Origin: an uncultured Actinomycetes bacterium
GTDB lineage: Bacteria > Actinomycetota > Actinomycetes > S36-B12
Assembly: GCA_913061025.1 (NCBI GenBank)
Contig: CAJXUJ010000009.1
Location: 1-19,691 of the forward strand
Direction of reading: 5' to 3'
DNA length: 19,691 bases
In this document: one piece after another, positions 7,822 to 18,122 of the stretch
Layout: each line of letters starts with the position of its first letter
How positions within the stretch are numbered: position 1 is the first letter of the stretch
The notes under the pieces: model-generated
What the model saw: only the letters and a program-made list of their open reading frames with translations
The model's database searches: none
Told to the model about the DNA's origin: nothing
Made by a program: the position numbers and the translations under genes

Positions 7822-9092
7822 GTGACCGAATTCCAGGCCCCGAAGGGGGTACCCGAGTACTTCCCGCCGCGTTCGGCCGCCTTCCTTGCAGTGCGCGAAG
7901 CGCTGGCGTACCCGGCGGAGCATGCGGGGTACGGGTACATCGAGTTGCCGGTCTTCGAAGACACGGCTTTGTTCGTTCGCGGCGTGGGCGAGAGCACCGA
8001 CGTTGTGAGTAAAGAGATGTACACGTTCCTCGACCGTGGTGAACGCTCGCTGTCGCTGCGGCCGGAGGGCACCGCCGGCGTGATGCGATCCATCGTGGAA
8101 AACCGCCTCGACAAGGGGGTGTTGCCGGTCAAGCTCTGGTACGCCGGACCCTTCTTCCGGGCTGAGCGGCCGCAACACGGCCGGTACCGGCAGTTGCAGC
8201 AGGTGGGATTGGAGGCCGTCGGCGGAGATGATCCGGCGCTTGATGCGGAGGTGATCGCGCTCGCCGATGAAGGCTTCAAGCGACTCGGACTTCGTCAATA
8301 CCGACTCGACCTCACGAGCCTGGGGTGCGCTCAGTGTCGCCCCGCCTACCGCCATGTACTCACGGCATTCCTGGATACGTGTGACCTCGACGACGCCACG
8401 CGTCAACGGGCCACCGTCAATCCGCTCCGAGTATTGGATGACAAACGCGACGAGGTGCAACGTCAGCTAGGCGATGCTCCCCTGATGGTCGATCACCTCT
8501 GTTCGTCCTGCCAGGAGCACTACGACGCCGTCCGGGGCTTTCTCTCCGACGCCGGCGTCGAATGGGTAGAGGCGCCGCGACTGGTGCGCGGTCTCGACTA
8601 CTACACCCGGACCACCTTCGAATTCACCCACGAACTTCTCGGTGCGCAGTCCGGAATCGGCGGCGGGGGTCGCTACGACGGACTGATGGCCTCGGTAGGA
8701 GGCTCGGATCTTTCCGGGATCGGTTTCGGCCTGGGAACCGACCGCACCCTGTTGGCCTGCGAAGCCGAGGGTCTCGATGTGGGGGCCGGTGCGCGGGTAG
8801 ATGTTTTTATCGTTCCGATCGGTGAGGCACCCCGGCACGAGGCAGTTCGGCTCCTAACGCGCTTGAGGCAGGCGGGAGTCAGAGCTGACATGGCCTACGG
8901 CGGTCGGGGAGTCAAGGGCTCAATGAAAGCGGCTGACCGTTCCGGAGCGCCGACCGTCGTGATCATCGGAGAAGATGAAGTCGCTTCCAGAACCGCTCAG
9001 GTCAAGAACATGATCGACGGCACCCAAGTAGCCGTCGCTTTGGATTCACTGCTCGATGAAGTACAGCACCGTGCACCACAGGAGGGAACTTC

Positions 9093-9096
<4 letters not shown>
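7822..9096 (+). CDS. hisS: Histidine--tRNA ligase
   Basis: HisRS attaches histidine to tRNA-His. From GTG 7822 the protein has 424 residues, the usual size, and begins MTEFQAPKGVPEY as expected. Class II motifs are seen: motif 2 around WYAGPFFRAERPQHGRYRQ, the histidine-binding RGLDYYTRTTFEF, and motif 3 in GIGFGLGTDR, followed by the anticodon-binding domain (about 330-424). The insertion domain carries two CxxC pairs (Cys 169/172 and 227/230), a likely zinc site absent from E. coli HisRS. GTG 7816 overlaps the MBL stop as GTGA and is an alternative start two codons earlier; GTG 7813 is another. The stop overlaps the aspS start (GTGA), so translation of the pair is probably coupled. The frame stays open upstream but that part overlaps the MBL gene. 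Confidence 0.95.
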
Positions 9097-10859
<1,763 letters not shown>

Positions 10860-10863
10860 CGCG

Positions 10864-12201
10864 ATGACTTCGTTCGGCGGGACGCTGTTCGACGATCGGG
10901 AGCACGCCGATCGAGCGGATGCGCCACTCGCCGTCCGAATGCGGCCCACCACCGTTGCCGAAGTGGTCGGCCAAAGTGCCGCGCTGGCCGAAGGTTCGCC
11001 GCTGCGGTCCCTGTTGACCGGGGGCGTCAGGGGAGCGGTGTCGGTGGTCCTGTGGGGACCACCCGGCACCGGTAAGACAACGCTCGCAACCCTGGTGTCG
11101 AGGGAATCAGGTCGGGTCTTCACCGAGCTGTCGGCCGTCACGGCCGGCGTCAAGGATGTCCGACGCGTGATCGATGAGGCCCGGGATCGACTCAGGCTTC
11201 AAGAAATCGGCACCGTCCTTTTTGTCGACGAGGTTCACCGGTTCAGCAAGAGCCAACAGGACGCGTTGTTGCCCGCCGTGGAGAACGGCTGGGTCACGCT
11301 GATCGCTGCAACTACAGAGAACCCGAGTTTCTCCGTGATCGCCCCCCTGCTGTCTCGCAGCATCGTCGTTACCCTCCAGCCGCTCACCGACGCTGACGTC
11401 GAGCACGTACTGCGTCGCGCCATTGACCACGAACGTGGGCTGGGCGGCAGTGTCCAGGTGACGGACGAGGCCATCGAGTTCCTGGTGAGAACCAGCGGCG
11501 GTGACGCTCGACGAGGTCTCACCGCATTGGATGCCGCGAGTACCTCGGGTGCAGCCGTTATCGATCTAACGACCGTCGAGTCCGCGGTGCAGCATGCGGC
11601 TGTCCGCTACGACCGCGACGGTGACCAGCACTACGACGTCATCAGCGCCTTCATCAAGAGTGTGCGTGGCAGCGACCCCGATGCCGCGTTGCACTACCTG
11701 GCTCGGATGCTGGAGGCGGGAGAGGATCCCCGTTTCGTGGCTCGGCGGCTGATGATCCTGGCCAGCGAAGACATCGGTATGGCCGATCCCTCCGTGCTCC
11801 AGACAGCCACCGCGGCTGCTCACTCGGTCGCGCTGATCGGCATGCCCGAAGCCCGCATCGTGCTCGCTCAAGCCACGGTGCATGCGGCGCTGGCTCCCAA
11901 GTCCAACTCCGTTTACCGCGGCATTGATGCGGCGATCGCCGATGTCCGCGCCGGCCGGATAGGCACGGTTCCCTCCCATCTACGCGACGCCCACTACCCG
12001 GGTGCCGCGGCACTAGGCCACGGTCAGGACTACATCTACCCCCACGACGTCCCCGGGGGTGTCGCCGAAGCCGATTACCTACCCGAGGAACTCAGAGGAG
12101 TCCGGTACTACGAACCAACCGAGCACGGGGCGGAAGCGAGGTGGGCGGACATCGCGCGCCGGCTTCAGGAGCGTCGACGAGGTGAGTCGACCGACGCATA
12201 G
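10864..12201 (+). CDS. rarA: Replication-associated recombination protein RarA (MgsA), AAA+ ATPase
   Basis: RarA is a clamp-loader-like AAA+ ATPase acting at stalled forks and single-strand DNA gaps, related to eukaryotic WRNIP1/Mgs1. The 445-residue protein is of normal length. Walker A is GPPGTGKT (65-72), Walker B is VLFVDEVHRF (118-126), sensor 1 is in AATTENPSF (148-156), and a likely arginine finger is Arg165 (LLSRS). The family's C-terminal tetramerisation region is recognisable by DVISAFIKSVRGSDPDAALHYLARML-like sequence (from about 262) and ILASEDIGMADP. The ribosome site is weak, and the start is four bases after the aspS stop, so coupling to aspS is plausible. The 3' end overlaps the next small gene. 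Confidence 0.95.
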   Translation: MTSFGGTLFDDREHADRADAPLAVRMRPTTVAEVVGQSAALAEGSPLRSLLTGGVRGAVSVVLWGPPGTGKTTLATLVSRESGRVFTELSAVTAGVKDVRRVIDEARDRLRLQEIGTVLFVDEVHRFSKSQQDALLPAVENGWVTLIAATTENPSFSVIAPLLSRSIVVTLQPLTDADVEHVLRRAIDHERGLGGSVQVTDEAIEFLVRTSGGDARRGLTALDAASTSGAAVIDLTTVESAVQHAAVRYDRDGDQHYDVISAFIKSVRGSDPDAALHYLARMLEAGEDPRFVARRLMILASEDIGMADPSVLQTATAAAHSVALIGMPEARIVLAQATVHAALAPKSNSVYRGIDAAIADVRAGRIGTVPSHLRDAHYPGAAALGHGQDYIYPHDVPGGVAEADYLPEELRGVRYYEPTEHGAEARWADIARRLQERRRGESTDA

Positions 12202-12484
12202 GCTGTTCCCCGTGCGACGACTGGTGTGGACGGCGATTGGCGCCGCCGGTGGCATCTGGGCCTACCGCAAGGGCAGTGAGTGGGTCGACCAAGCTCGCGA
12301 GCAGGGTGTTGCGCTCACCGTTCAGCAGGTAGCTCTCAACGCGACCCAGACGGTGAATCAGATTTCAGCCACCATCGCCGAGCGGGGCCCCGGTCGCGCA
12401 CGGACCATCAATCCACCGCAGCCCGGTGACCGAACCGAGCTCAGTGACCCAACACAGGAAGGCGGCACCGATGGACTCCGCTGA
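12182..12484 (+). CDS. Small single-pass membrane protein between rarA and alaS (DUF6167-like)
   Basis: This protein of about 100 residues has no known function. A short basic lead is followed by one hydrophobic segment (VRRLVWTAIGAAGGIWAYRKG, roughly residues 11-31), then an amphipathic helical part and a Pro/Thr/Glu-rich tail. Its position and N-terminal pattern recall small actinobacterial proteins of the DUF6167 group found just upstream of alaS; this is recalled, not searched. GTG 12182 is chosen because AGGAG (12167-12171) stands ten bases ahead, giving a 20-base overlap with rarA. GTG 12212 would give 90 residues starting MRRLVW, closer to homologues I recall. The frame is open further upstream within rarA but that extension is implausible. 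The end overlaps alaS by 14 bases. Confidence 0.7.
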   Translation: MSRPTHRLFPVRRLVWTAIGAAGGIWAYRKGSEWVDQAREQGVALTVQQVALNATQTVNQISATIAERGPGRARTINPPQPGDRTELSDPTQEGGTDGLR

Positions 12485-15137
12485 GATCCGAACGCGGTTC
12501 CTTCGGTACTTCGCCGAGAACGGCCACGAGATCGTGCCCTCTGCCTCACTCCTCCTTGACGATCCGACGCTGTTGTTCGTCAACGCCGGGATGGTGCCCT
12601 TCAAGCCCTACTTCCTCGGTGAGGCGCCACCCCCGTATCCCCGGGCCACCAGTGTCCAGAAGGTGGTTCGCACACTCGACATCGAAGAGGTCGGGAAGAC
12701 CACCCGTCACGCGTCGTTCTTCCAGATGGCCGGCAACTTCTCCTTCGGTGACTACTTCAAGGAACAGGCAATTCCCTTCGCCTGGGAGTTGCTGACGAAA
12801 CCCACATCCGACGGCGGCTACGGCTTCGACGAGTCGCGGCTGTGGGTCACGGTGTATCTCGACGACGACGAGGCCATCGACATCTGGCACAAGTCGGTAG
12901 GGCTTCCCCTGGACCGCATCCAGCGCCGCGGACAGGCCGACAACTACTGGTCGATGGGCGTTCCGGGACCGTGCGGACCGTGCTCGGAGATCTACTACGA
13001 CCGCGGGCCGGAGTACGGAATCGAAGGCGGCCCCATCGCCGATGAGAGTCGGTATCTCGAGGTCTGGAACCTGGTGTTCATGCAGTTCGAACGTGGCGCT
13101 GGTCCTGCCAAGGAGGACTACCCGATCCTGGGTGAGCTACCGAACAAGAACATCGATACCGGCATGGGCCTCGAGCGGATGGCGGCGCTTCTGCAGGGCG
13201 TTGACAACATCTACGAAATCGACACAACCCGTTCGATCCTCGATACGGCAAGCGAATTGACCGGTGCTCGGTACGGCATGTCCGAGAAAGACGATGTTGC
13301 ATTGCGGGTCGTCGCCGACCACGCCCGAACCTGCACGTTCCTCATCGGAGACGGCGTCGTTCCAGGAAACGAGGGACGTGGCTACGTCCTACGGCGTCTC
13401 ATGCGACGAGTGATTCGCAACATGCGGATCCTCGGGGCACAAGAACCGACGATGGCCGAGCTCGTGAACGCCACGGTTCTGGCTATGGCGCCTCAGTACC
13501 CCGAGCTCAACGATGAAGTCGACCGCATCCGGAGCATTGCGGTCGGTGAGGAATCGTCCTTCGAGGCAACTCTGCGCACCGGAACCCTGCTGTTCGAAAC
13601 AGCAGTCGCCGAAGCCAAGCAGTCCGGCTCCACGACGTTGCCCGGCGACCAAGCGTTTTCGCTGCACGACACCTACGGCTTCCCGATCGATCTCACGCTG
13701 GAAATGGCATCGGAGCAAGGCCTCGCGGTTGATGAAGAAGGTTTCCGCTCGCTGATGGCCCAGCAGCGCGAGCGTGCGAAGGCCGATGCCGCTGCACGCA
13801 AGAGCGGGTTCGCTGCCACCACGGCGTACCGGGATGTCCTGGAAAGCGGCGGATCGACCTCGTTCGTCGGATACGAGTTCGTGACCACCGAGGCCACGAT
13901 CCTGGGAATAGTGGCCGACGGATCATCGCAACCGGTCGCTACGGTCGGACAGCACGCCGAGGTCATTTTGGATCGCACACCTTTCTACGCCGAGGCCGGC
14001 GGCCAGTTGGGCGACCATGGTTCGATCACCACCAGCGATGGTGCGGTGTTCGAGGTCTACGACGTCCAATCGCCCGTTCCAGGGCTGTTCGTCCACCGCG
14101 GAGAAGTCCGCGATGGCGAATTGACGACCGGCTCTCACGCCGTGGCGAGTGTGGACGTCGCCCGCCGCAAGGCGATTTCCCGGGCACACACCGCGACTCA
14201 CATGATCCACCGGGCCTTTCGTGAGCAGCTCGGGGACACCGCTACCCAGATGGGTTCGGAGAATGCCCCCGGTCGGCTGCGCTTCGACTTTCCGAGTCCA
14301 GAGCCGGTATCGGGTGCGGTGCTGCGCGATGTCGAGGCACGGGTCAACGAGATCTTGATCGAGGACCTCGACGTCCACGCGCAGGTCATGACCCAGGACG
14401 AGGCCCGGTCGATGGGCGCGATGGCGCTCTTCGGTGAGAAATACGGTTCCGAGGTTCGCGTCGTATCCGTGGGGGACTGGGCGCATGAGTTGTGCGGTGG
14501 CACGCATGCTCAACGATCCGGTCAGCTGGGCGTCATTTCCTTCCTATCCGAAGGCTCCATCGGCGCTGGCATCCGCCGAGTCGAGGCACTGGTCGGCGTC
14601 GATGCTTACCGTCACCTTGCCGCGGAGCACCTGCTGGTGCAGCAGCTTTCCGACATGGTCAAGGCCCCTCGTGATGAAGTCTTGAGCCGAATCGAACGCA
14701 CCATTTCCTCTCTGAAAGACGCTGAACGAGAACTCGCGCGTTTCAAGACGGCCGATCTGCTCTCCAACACCGAATCCCTTCTCGGGGACGGCGTCGAGGT
14801 AGGCGGCGTGCGGCTCTACACCTTCCAGGCACCCGAGGGAGTCGGTGGCAAAGAACTTCGGGAGATCGCCCAGCACGCCAAGTCACGAGCCGGTAAGGAC
14901 GCTCCGTGCGTCTATGTCGGGACCGCGGTTGCTGATGGAGCGGCATCGGTGATCGTTGCGTGTACTCCTGCAGCTATCGCCGCAGGAGTCAGATCCGGAG
15001 ACGTCATCGGCACCGTGACGGCCCGCATGGGCGGTCGCGGCGGTGGCAAAGACGACATGGCGCAGGGCGGTGGGGGAGATCCCGAGCAGATCGAGGCAGC
15101 CTTCGCCGATGTCACGTCATCACTCGGCCAGCGTTAG
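12471..15137 (+). CDS. alaS: Alanine--tRNA ligase
   Basis: AlaRS charges tRNA-Ala and its editing domain clears Ser- and Gly-tRNA-Ala. From ATG 12471 the protein has 888 residues, normal for the family, and begins MDSAEIRTRFLRYFAENGHE, the expected N-terminus. AGGAAGG (12456-12462) lies eight bases ahead. The catalytic core (1-240) shows HASFFQMAGNFSFGDYFKE and GPCGPCSEIYYDRG. The editing domain carries the zinc ligands His573, His577, Cys675 and His679 (HTATH and CGGTH). The C-terminal DHHA1-type domain includes the glycine-rich RMGGRGGGKDDMAQGGG close to the end. The upstream small gene overlaps by 14 bases and ruvX follows after 15 bases. An in-frame start at 12426 would add 15 residues but lacks support. 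Confidence 0.97.
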   Translation: MDSAEIRTRFLRYFAENGHEIVPSASLLLDDPTLLFVNAGMVPFKPYFLGEAPPPYPRATSVQKVVRTLDIEEVGKTTRHASFFQMAGNFSFGDYFKEQAIPFAWELLTKPTSDGGYGFDESRLWVTVYLDDDEAIDIWHKSVGLPLDRIQRRGQADNYWSMGVPGPCGPCSEIYYDRGPEYGIEGGPIADESRYLEVWNLVFMQFERGAGPAKEDYPILGELPNKNIDTGMGLERMAALLQGVDNIYEIDTTRSILDTASELTGARYGMSEKDDVALRVVADHARTCTFLIGDGVVPGNEGRGYVLRRLMRRVIRNMRILGAQEPTMAELVNATVLAMAPQYPELNDEVDRIRSIAVGEESSFEATLRTGTLLFETAVAEAKQSGSTTLPGDQAFSLHDTYGFPIDLTLEMASEQGLAVDEEGFRSLMAQQRERAKADAAARKSGFAATTAYRDVLESGGSTSFVGYEFVTTEATILGIVADGSSQPVATVGQHAEVILDRTPFYAEAGGQLGDHGSITTSDGAVFEVYDVQSPVPGLFVHRGEVRDGELTTGSHAVASVDVARRKAISRAHTATHMIHRAFREQLGDTATQMGSENAPGRLRFDFPSPEPVSGAVLRDVEARVNEILIEDLDVHAQVMTQDEARSMGAMALFGEKYGSEVRVVSVGDWAHELCGGTHAQRSGQLGVISFLSEGSIGAGIRRVEALVGVDAYRHLAAEHLLVQQLSDMVKAPRDEVLSRIERTISSLKDAERELARFKTADLLSNTESLLGDGVEVGGVRLYTFQAPEGVGGKELREIAQHAKSRAGKDAPCVYVGTAVADGAASVIVACTPAAIAAGVRSGDVIGTVTARMGGRGGGKDDMAQGGGGDPEQIEAAFADVTSSLGQR

Positions 15138-15152
15138 AGGTCCCTGGAGTTC

Positions 15153-15605
15153 ATGCGCATCGGACGTCGTCTTGCCCTCGATCCCGGAACAGCCCGGATC
15201 GGTGTGGCGGTCAGCGACCGGGACGGAATCTTGGCCAGCCCTCACGAACCTCTTTCCGCTTCCGACCCGACCCAGGCGATGGTCGCCTTGGACGAGGTCA
15301 TTACGGAGGTGGAGCCCATCGAGATCATCGTGGGCCTGCCGCGGAGTATGGACGGAAGCGATGGCGCTGCTGCACTCAAGGCGCGGGAGTTCGCCGAGGA
15401 ACTCGCCGGGAAAGTCTCGATCCCCGTGCGGCTGGTGGATGAGCGGCTATCAACTGTGCAAGCCCAGCGTGGCCTACACGCTCAAGGCCGGTCGATGCGT
15501 CAGAGTCGGAGCATGATCGATAGCGCCGCCGCCGCCGTGGTGCTCCAGCACGCGCTCGACACCGAGAGATCCAGTGGTCACGCCCCCGGTGAGGTCTGTT
15601 CATGA
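15153..15605 (+). CDS. ruvX: Putative pre-16S rRNA nuclease / Holliday junction resolvase, YqgF family
   Basis: This is an RNase H-fold nuclease of the YqgF/RuvX family, which trims the 5' end of pre-16S rRNA in E. coli and resolves Holliday junctions in mycobacteria in vitro. The 150-residue protein is typical in length. Catalytic positions are visible: Asp10 in LALDPGTARIGVAVSD, the GLPRSMDG strand, VDERLST and the late Asp of SMIDSAAAAVVL. It follows alaS by 15 bases with GGAG close to the ATG. Its stop overlaps the mltG start as ATGA. The alaS-ruvX-mltG order is widely kept in bacteria, which supports the call. Confidence 0.94.
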   Translation: MRIGRRLALDPGTARIGVAVSDRDGILASPHEPLSASDPTQAMVALDEVITEVEPIEIIVGLPRSMDGSDGAAALKAREFAEELAGKVSIPVRLVDERLSTVQAQRGLHAQGRSMRQSRSMIDSAAAAVVLQHALDTERSSGHAPGEVCS

Positions 15606-16708
15606 CACACATGGACGAGTTCTTCGACGACGAAGACGACCTGCCTCCCTCGAGGAATGCGTCGAGCTGGGCACGGCGCATTACCGGAGTTGCTGTACTT
15701 CTCGCCATCGCAGCACTGGCATGGGGAACGTGGTCGTTCATTTCCGGGATCGGTGGTGGGTCAACAGCAGAGACCGACTACGCCGGGGAAGGCATCGGCG
15801 AGGTCCAGATCGTGGTTGCCCGCGGCGACACCCTGACTGCGATCGGTCAAACATTGGCCGATGCCGGAGTGGTCCGCACCGTGGATGCGTTCATCGACGC
15901 CGCGCAGGCCGATGAGGCGGCAGCGTCCATCGGCCCCGGCACCTACACCCTGCGTCAGCAGATGAGCGGCGCCAGCGCGGTCGCGCTCATGCTCGATCCG
16001 ATCTCACGCGCGGACAGTCGCCTAGTCCTCCCCGAAGGACTTCGCCTGAATCAGACCATCGAGTTGGCCGCAGAAGCATCGAACCTACCCCTGGCGGAGT
16101 TCGAGCAGGTGCTCGAGAACCCCGGCGTCCTCCCGCTGCCTGCCTGGGCCGAACAGCGCCCCGAGGGCTTCATGTTCCCGGCTACCTACGATCTCGCCGG
16201 TGACGAAACCGCCGAGCAAATCCTTTCGACACTCGTGACACGTTTTGACCAATCCGCTGTGTCGCTCGATCTCGTGGCCCGTGCCGAGGAAATCGGTCGG
16301 ACCCCGTACGAAGTACTGACGGTCGCGTCCTTGGTGCAGGCGGAAGTGCTGCCGGAAGACATGCGCAAAGCCGCGGCCGTCGTCTACAACCGACTCGACG
16401 ACGGCATGCCCCTGCAATTCGACTCAACGGTCTCGTACGCACTGGGCATCGCGGAACTGCAACTCTCGGCCGAGCAGTTGGAGACGGATTCGCCGTACAA
16501 CACCTACCAGGTGGAGGGCTTGCCACCGACTCCGATCAACTCCCCGGGGGAGGCCGCGATCGAGGCCGCGCTGGATCCGGCCAAAGCCAAGTGGCTGTAC
16601 TTCGTCACGGTTAACCCGGACACCAAGGAGACGAAGTTCGCGCGGAACTACGACCGCTTCTTGAAGCTCAAGGCCCAACTTCAGGAGTACCTCGCGGAGA
16701 ACGGCTGA
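15602..16708 (+). CDS. mltG: Endolytic murein transglycosylase MltG (YceG family)
   Basis: MltG cuts nascent glycan strands at the membrane and is thought to set glycan length by terminating synthesis. The 368-residue protein has an acidic cytoplasmic N-terminus (1-25), one membrane helix (about 27-49), and an extracytoplasmic part with a LysM-like segment (IVVARGDTLTAIGQTLADAG) before the catalytic YceG domain. The likely catalytic Glu is residue 248 in ASLVQAE, matching the conserved ASIVEKE of E. coli, where the first Glu is Gln here as is usual in actinobacteria. QFDSTVSYALG and NTYQVEGLPPTPINSPG complete the family signature. No cysteines are present. GTGAGG lies seven bases before the ATG, which overlaps the ruvX stop; the stop shares one base with the aroE start (TGATG). 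Confidence 0.95.
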   Translation: MTHMDEFFDDEDDLPPSRNASSWARRITGVAVLLAIAALAWGTWSFISGIGGGSTAETDYAGEGIGEVQIVVARGDTLTAIGQTLADAGVVRTVDAFIDAAQADEAAASIGPGTYTLRQQMSGASAVALMLDPISRADSRLVLPEGLRLNQTIELAAEASNLPLAEFEQVLENPGVLPLPAWAEQRPEGFMFPATYDLAGDETAEQILSTLVTRFDQSAVSLDLVARAEEIGRTPYEVLTVASLVQAEVLPEDMRKAAAVVYNRLDDGMPLQFDSTVSYALGIAELQLSAEQLETDSPYNTYQVEGLPPTPINSPGEAAIEAALDPAKAKWLYFVTVNPDTKETKFARNYDRFLKLKAQLQEYLAENG

Positions 16709-17538
16709 TGCTGCGGGCCGCGGTCTTGGGTTCGCCCATTTCGCATAGTCGATCCCCGGATCTGCACCGTGCGGCCTACGCCGCGCTCGGGCTCCCGTGG
16801 CAGTACGACGCCATCGAGTGCACGAAGGAGCAGTTTCCGGAATTCCTTGCGGGCTTGGATGAGCAGTGGCGCGGGTTGAGTCTGACCATGCCCCTGAAGG
16901 AAGTCGTCCTAGACGTCGTCGAGGACGTCGAGGAAATCGCACAGACGGTGCGCTCGGCCAACACGGTTTGGCGGAATGATGAGTCGTCGTCCTGGCGCGC
17001 GACCAATACCGACATCGCCGGGATGCGCAACGCGCTTGCCGAGGTTGGCGTCACCCGCGTCGAGCGGGTTCGAATCCTCGGCGCCGGTGCCACCTCCCGG
17101 AGCGCGGCCGCAGCGGCCGTGGATCTTGGGGCGACCATGGTGACGATCCACGCGCGACGCGAGGAGGCGGCGCGGGACGTGGCCATCCTCGTGGAGACGT
17201 TGGGAGGAAAGGCCGAGATTGCCGACCTCTCGCCGGACTATCGCGGGCAGGATCTCCTGATCAGCACCCTGCCGGCGGACATCGCTCGACCCTGGGCGAC
17301 GGTGGCCGAGTCCCCGAGGGTCCCGGCAGGAGCTCTCCTGGATGCGAGTTACCACCCCTGGCCGACGCCCTTGGCGACCGCCTGGGCGGAGTGCTTCCCG
17401 GGCCTACCGGTTGCCAGTGGCCGAGACATGCTCCTGTGGCAAGCGGTTGATCAGGTTCGGCTGATGACCGGAGCGGTGACAGACGAGAACCGCGACGCAG
17501 TCGTCTCCGCGATGAGGGCGGCCTTGTCCACAGGGTGA
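16708..17538 (+). CDS. aroE: Shikimate dehydrogenase
   Basis: AroE reduces 3-dehydroshikimate to shikimate with NADPH, step four of chorismate synthesis. The 276-residue protein shows the shikimate-binding GSPISHSRSP (8-17), catalytic Lys64 in LTMPLKE with Asp102 in NTDIAGM, the nucleotide-binding loop GAGATSRSAA (125-134), DASYHPWPTPLA and the closing GRDMLLWQAVDQ. GGAGA (16696-16700) lies seven bases before the ATG. It shares one base with the mltG stop. The cofactor loop reads HARREEA rather than the NRT of E. coli AroE, so NADP preference is assumed rather than seen. aroC lies about 1 kb downstream, separated by the prepilin peptidase and the DCC gene. Confidence 0.95.
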   Translation: MLRAAVLGSPISHSRSPDLHRAAYAALGLPWQYDAIECTKEQFPEFLAGLDEQWRGLSLTMPLKEVVLDVVEDVEEIAQTVRSANTVWRNDESSSWRATNTDIAGMRNALAEVGVTRVERVRILGAGATSRSAAAAAVDLGATMVTIHARREEAARDVAILVETLGGKAEIADLSPDYRGQDLLISTLPADIARPWATVAESPRVPAGALLDASYHPWPTPLATAWAECFPGLPVASGRDMLLWQAVDQVRLMTGAVTDENRDAVVSAMRAALSTG

Positions 17539-17571
17539 TCACGGGGCTGGCCGGGCCGCGTTGCTGCTTCC

Positions 17572-17577
17572 TACCGT
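17572..17577 (+). promoter_or_regulatory. Candidate -10 for a leaderless prepilin peptidase transcript
   Basis: TACCGT fits TAnnnT and ends exactly six bases before ATG 17584, the spacing expected if transcription starts at the A of the start codon. No ribosome binding site is visible before this ATG, and no good -35 is seen. Confidence 0.35.
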
Positions 17578-17583
17578 CGAACC

Positions 17584-18060
17584 ATGGACGGATATCTCGT
17601 GGTGGCCCAGTGGGTGTGGTTCGCGGTTTGGGCGGTGGCTTTGACCAGGGTCGATCTACGCGAACACCGATTGCCCAACACCATGGTTGCGATCGCTTTC
17701 GCCGGGGGAGTGGTCCTCACAACTGTGCGCTCGGTCGTGGTGGCTGACACGAGCCTGATGGTGAGTGCTGCCCTCGGCAGCCTCGCCGCAGTCGTGGCCT
17801 TTGCCGTGGCGCACGTCGTCGGCGGCCTGGGCATGGGTGACGTAAAGTACGCGGCCGTCACGGGTTGGGTGTTGGGCACGCTCGGATGGGAAGCCCTGTG
17901 GTGGGGTCACTTCGCGGGATTCGCGGCGGCCGGTTTCGTCGTCGTCGTCGGTTGGCTCACCCGGCGTATGCATCGCTCAACGGCTATTGCTTTCGGTCCG
18001 TTCATGGGTTTGGGATCGCTGGTGGTTGGCGGACTCGCGTTGGTTGGGGGATTCGGCTGA
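17584..18060 (+). CDS. A24-family prepilin peptidase, minimal form without methyltransferase domain
   Basis: This is a GxGD-type aspartic membrane peptidase that would cleave type IV pilin-like leader peptides. At 158 residues it contains only the peptidase core. The two catalytic aspartates are visible: Asp24 in RVDLREHRLPN and Asp86 in GMGDVKY. Five or six hydrophobic segments span the protein (about 5-21, 33-50, 57-80, 92-110, 112-125, 136-155). The N-terminal zinc-binding and N-methyltransferase domain of PilD is absent, as in TadV/CpaA-like and many actinobacterial members. No pilin or Tad gene is in the window, so the substrate is unknown. It lies 45 bases after aroE, as does the homologue near aroE in mycobacteria (recalled). 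It converges on the DCC gene with 62 bases between stops and no clear terminator. Confidence 0.85.
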   Translation: MDGYLVVAQWVWFAVWAVALTRVDLREHRLPNTMVAIAFAGGVVLTTVRSVVVADTSLMVSAALGSLAAVVAFAVAHVVGGLGMGDVKYAAVTGWVLGTLGWEALWWGHFAGFAAAGFVVVVGWLTRRMHRSTAIAFGPFMGLGSLVVGGLALVGGFG

Positions 18061-18122
18061 CGCTTCCGGAATCATCTATGGCGAGCGGAACACGTGGACA
18101 GGTGAGACTTCGGACGTTATCC

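Noticed and set aside
14964..14989. 8-bp perfect inverted repeat (ACTCCTGC / GCAGGAGT, 10-base loop) inside alaS
   Set aside because: It lies within a conserved coding segment (TPAAIAAGVRSGD) with no T-run; probably chance in GC-rich codons.
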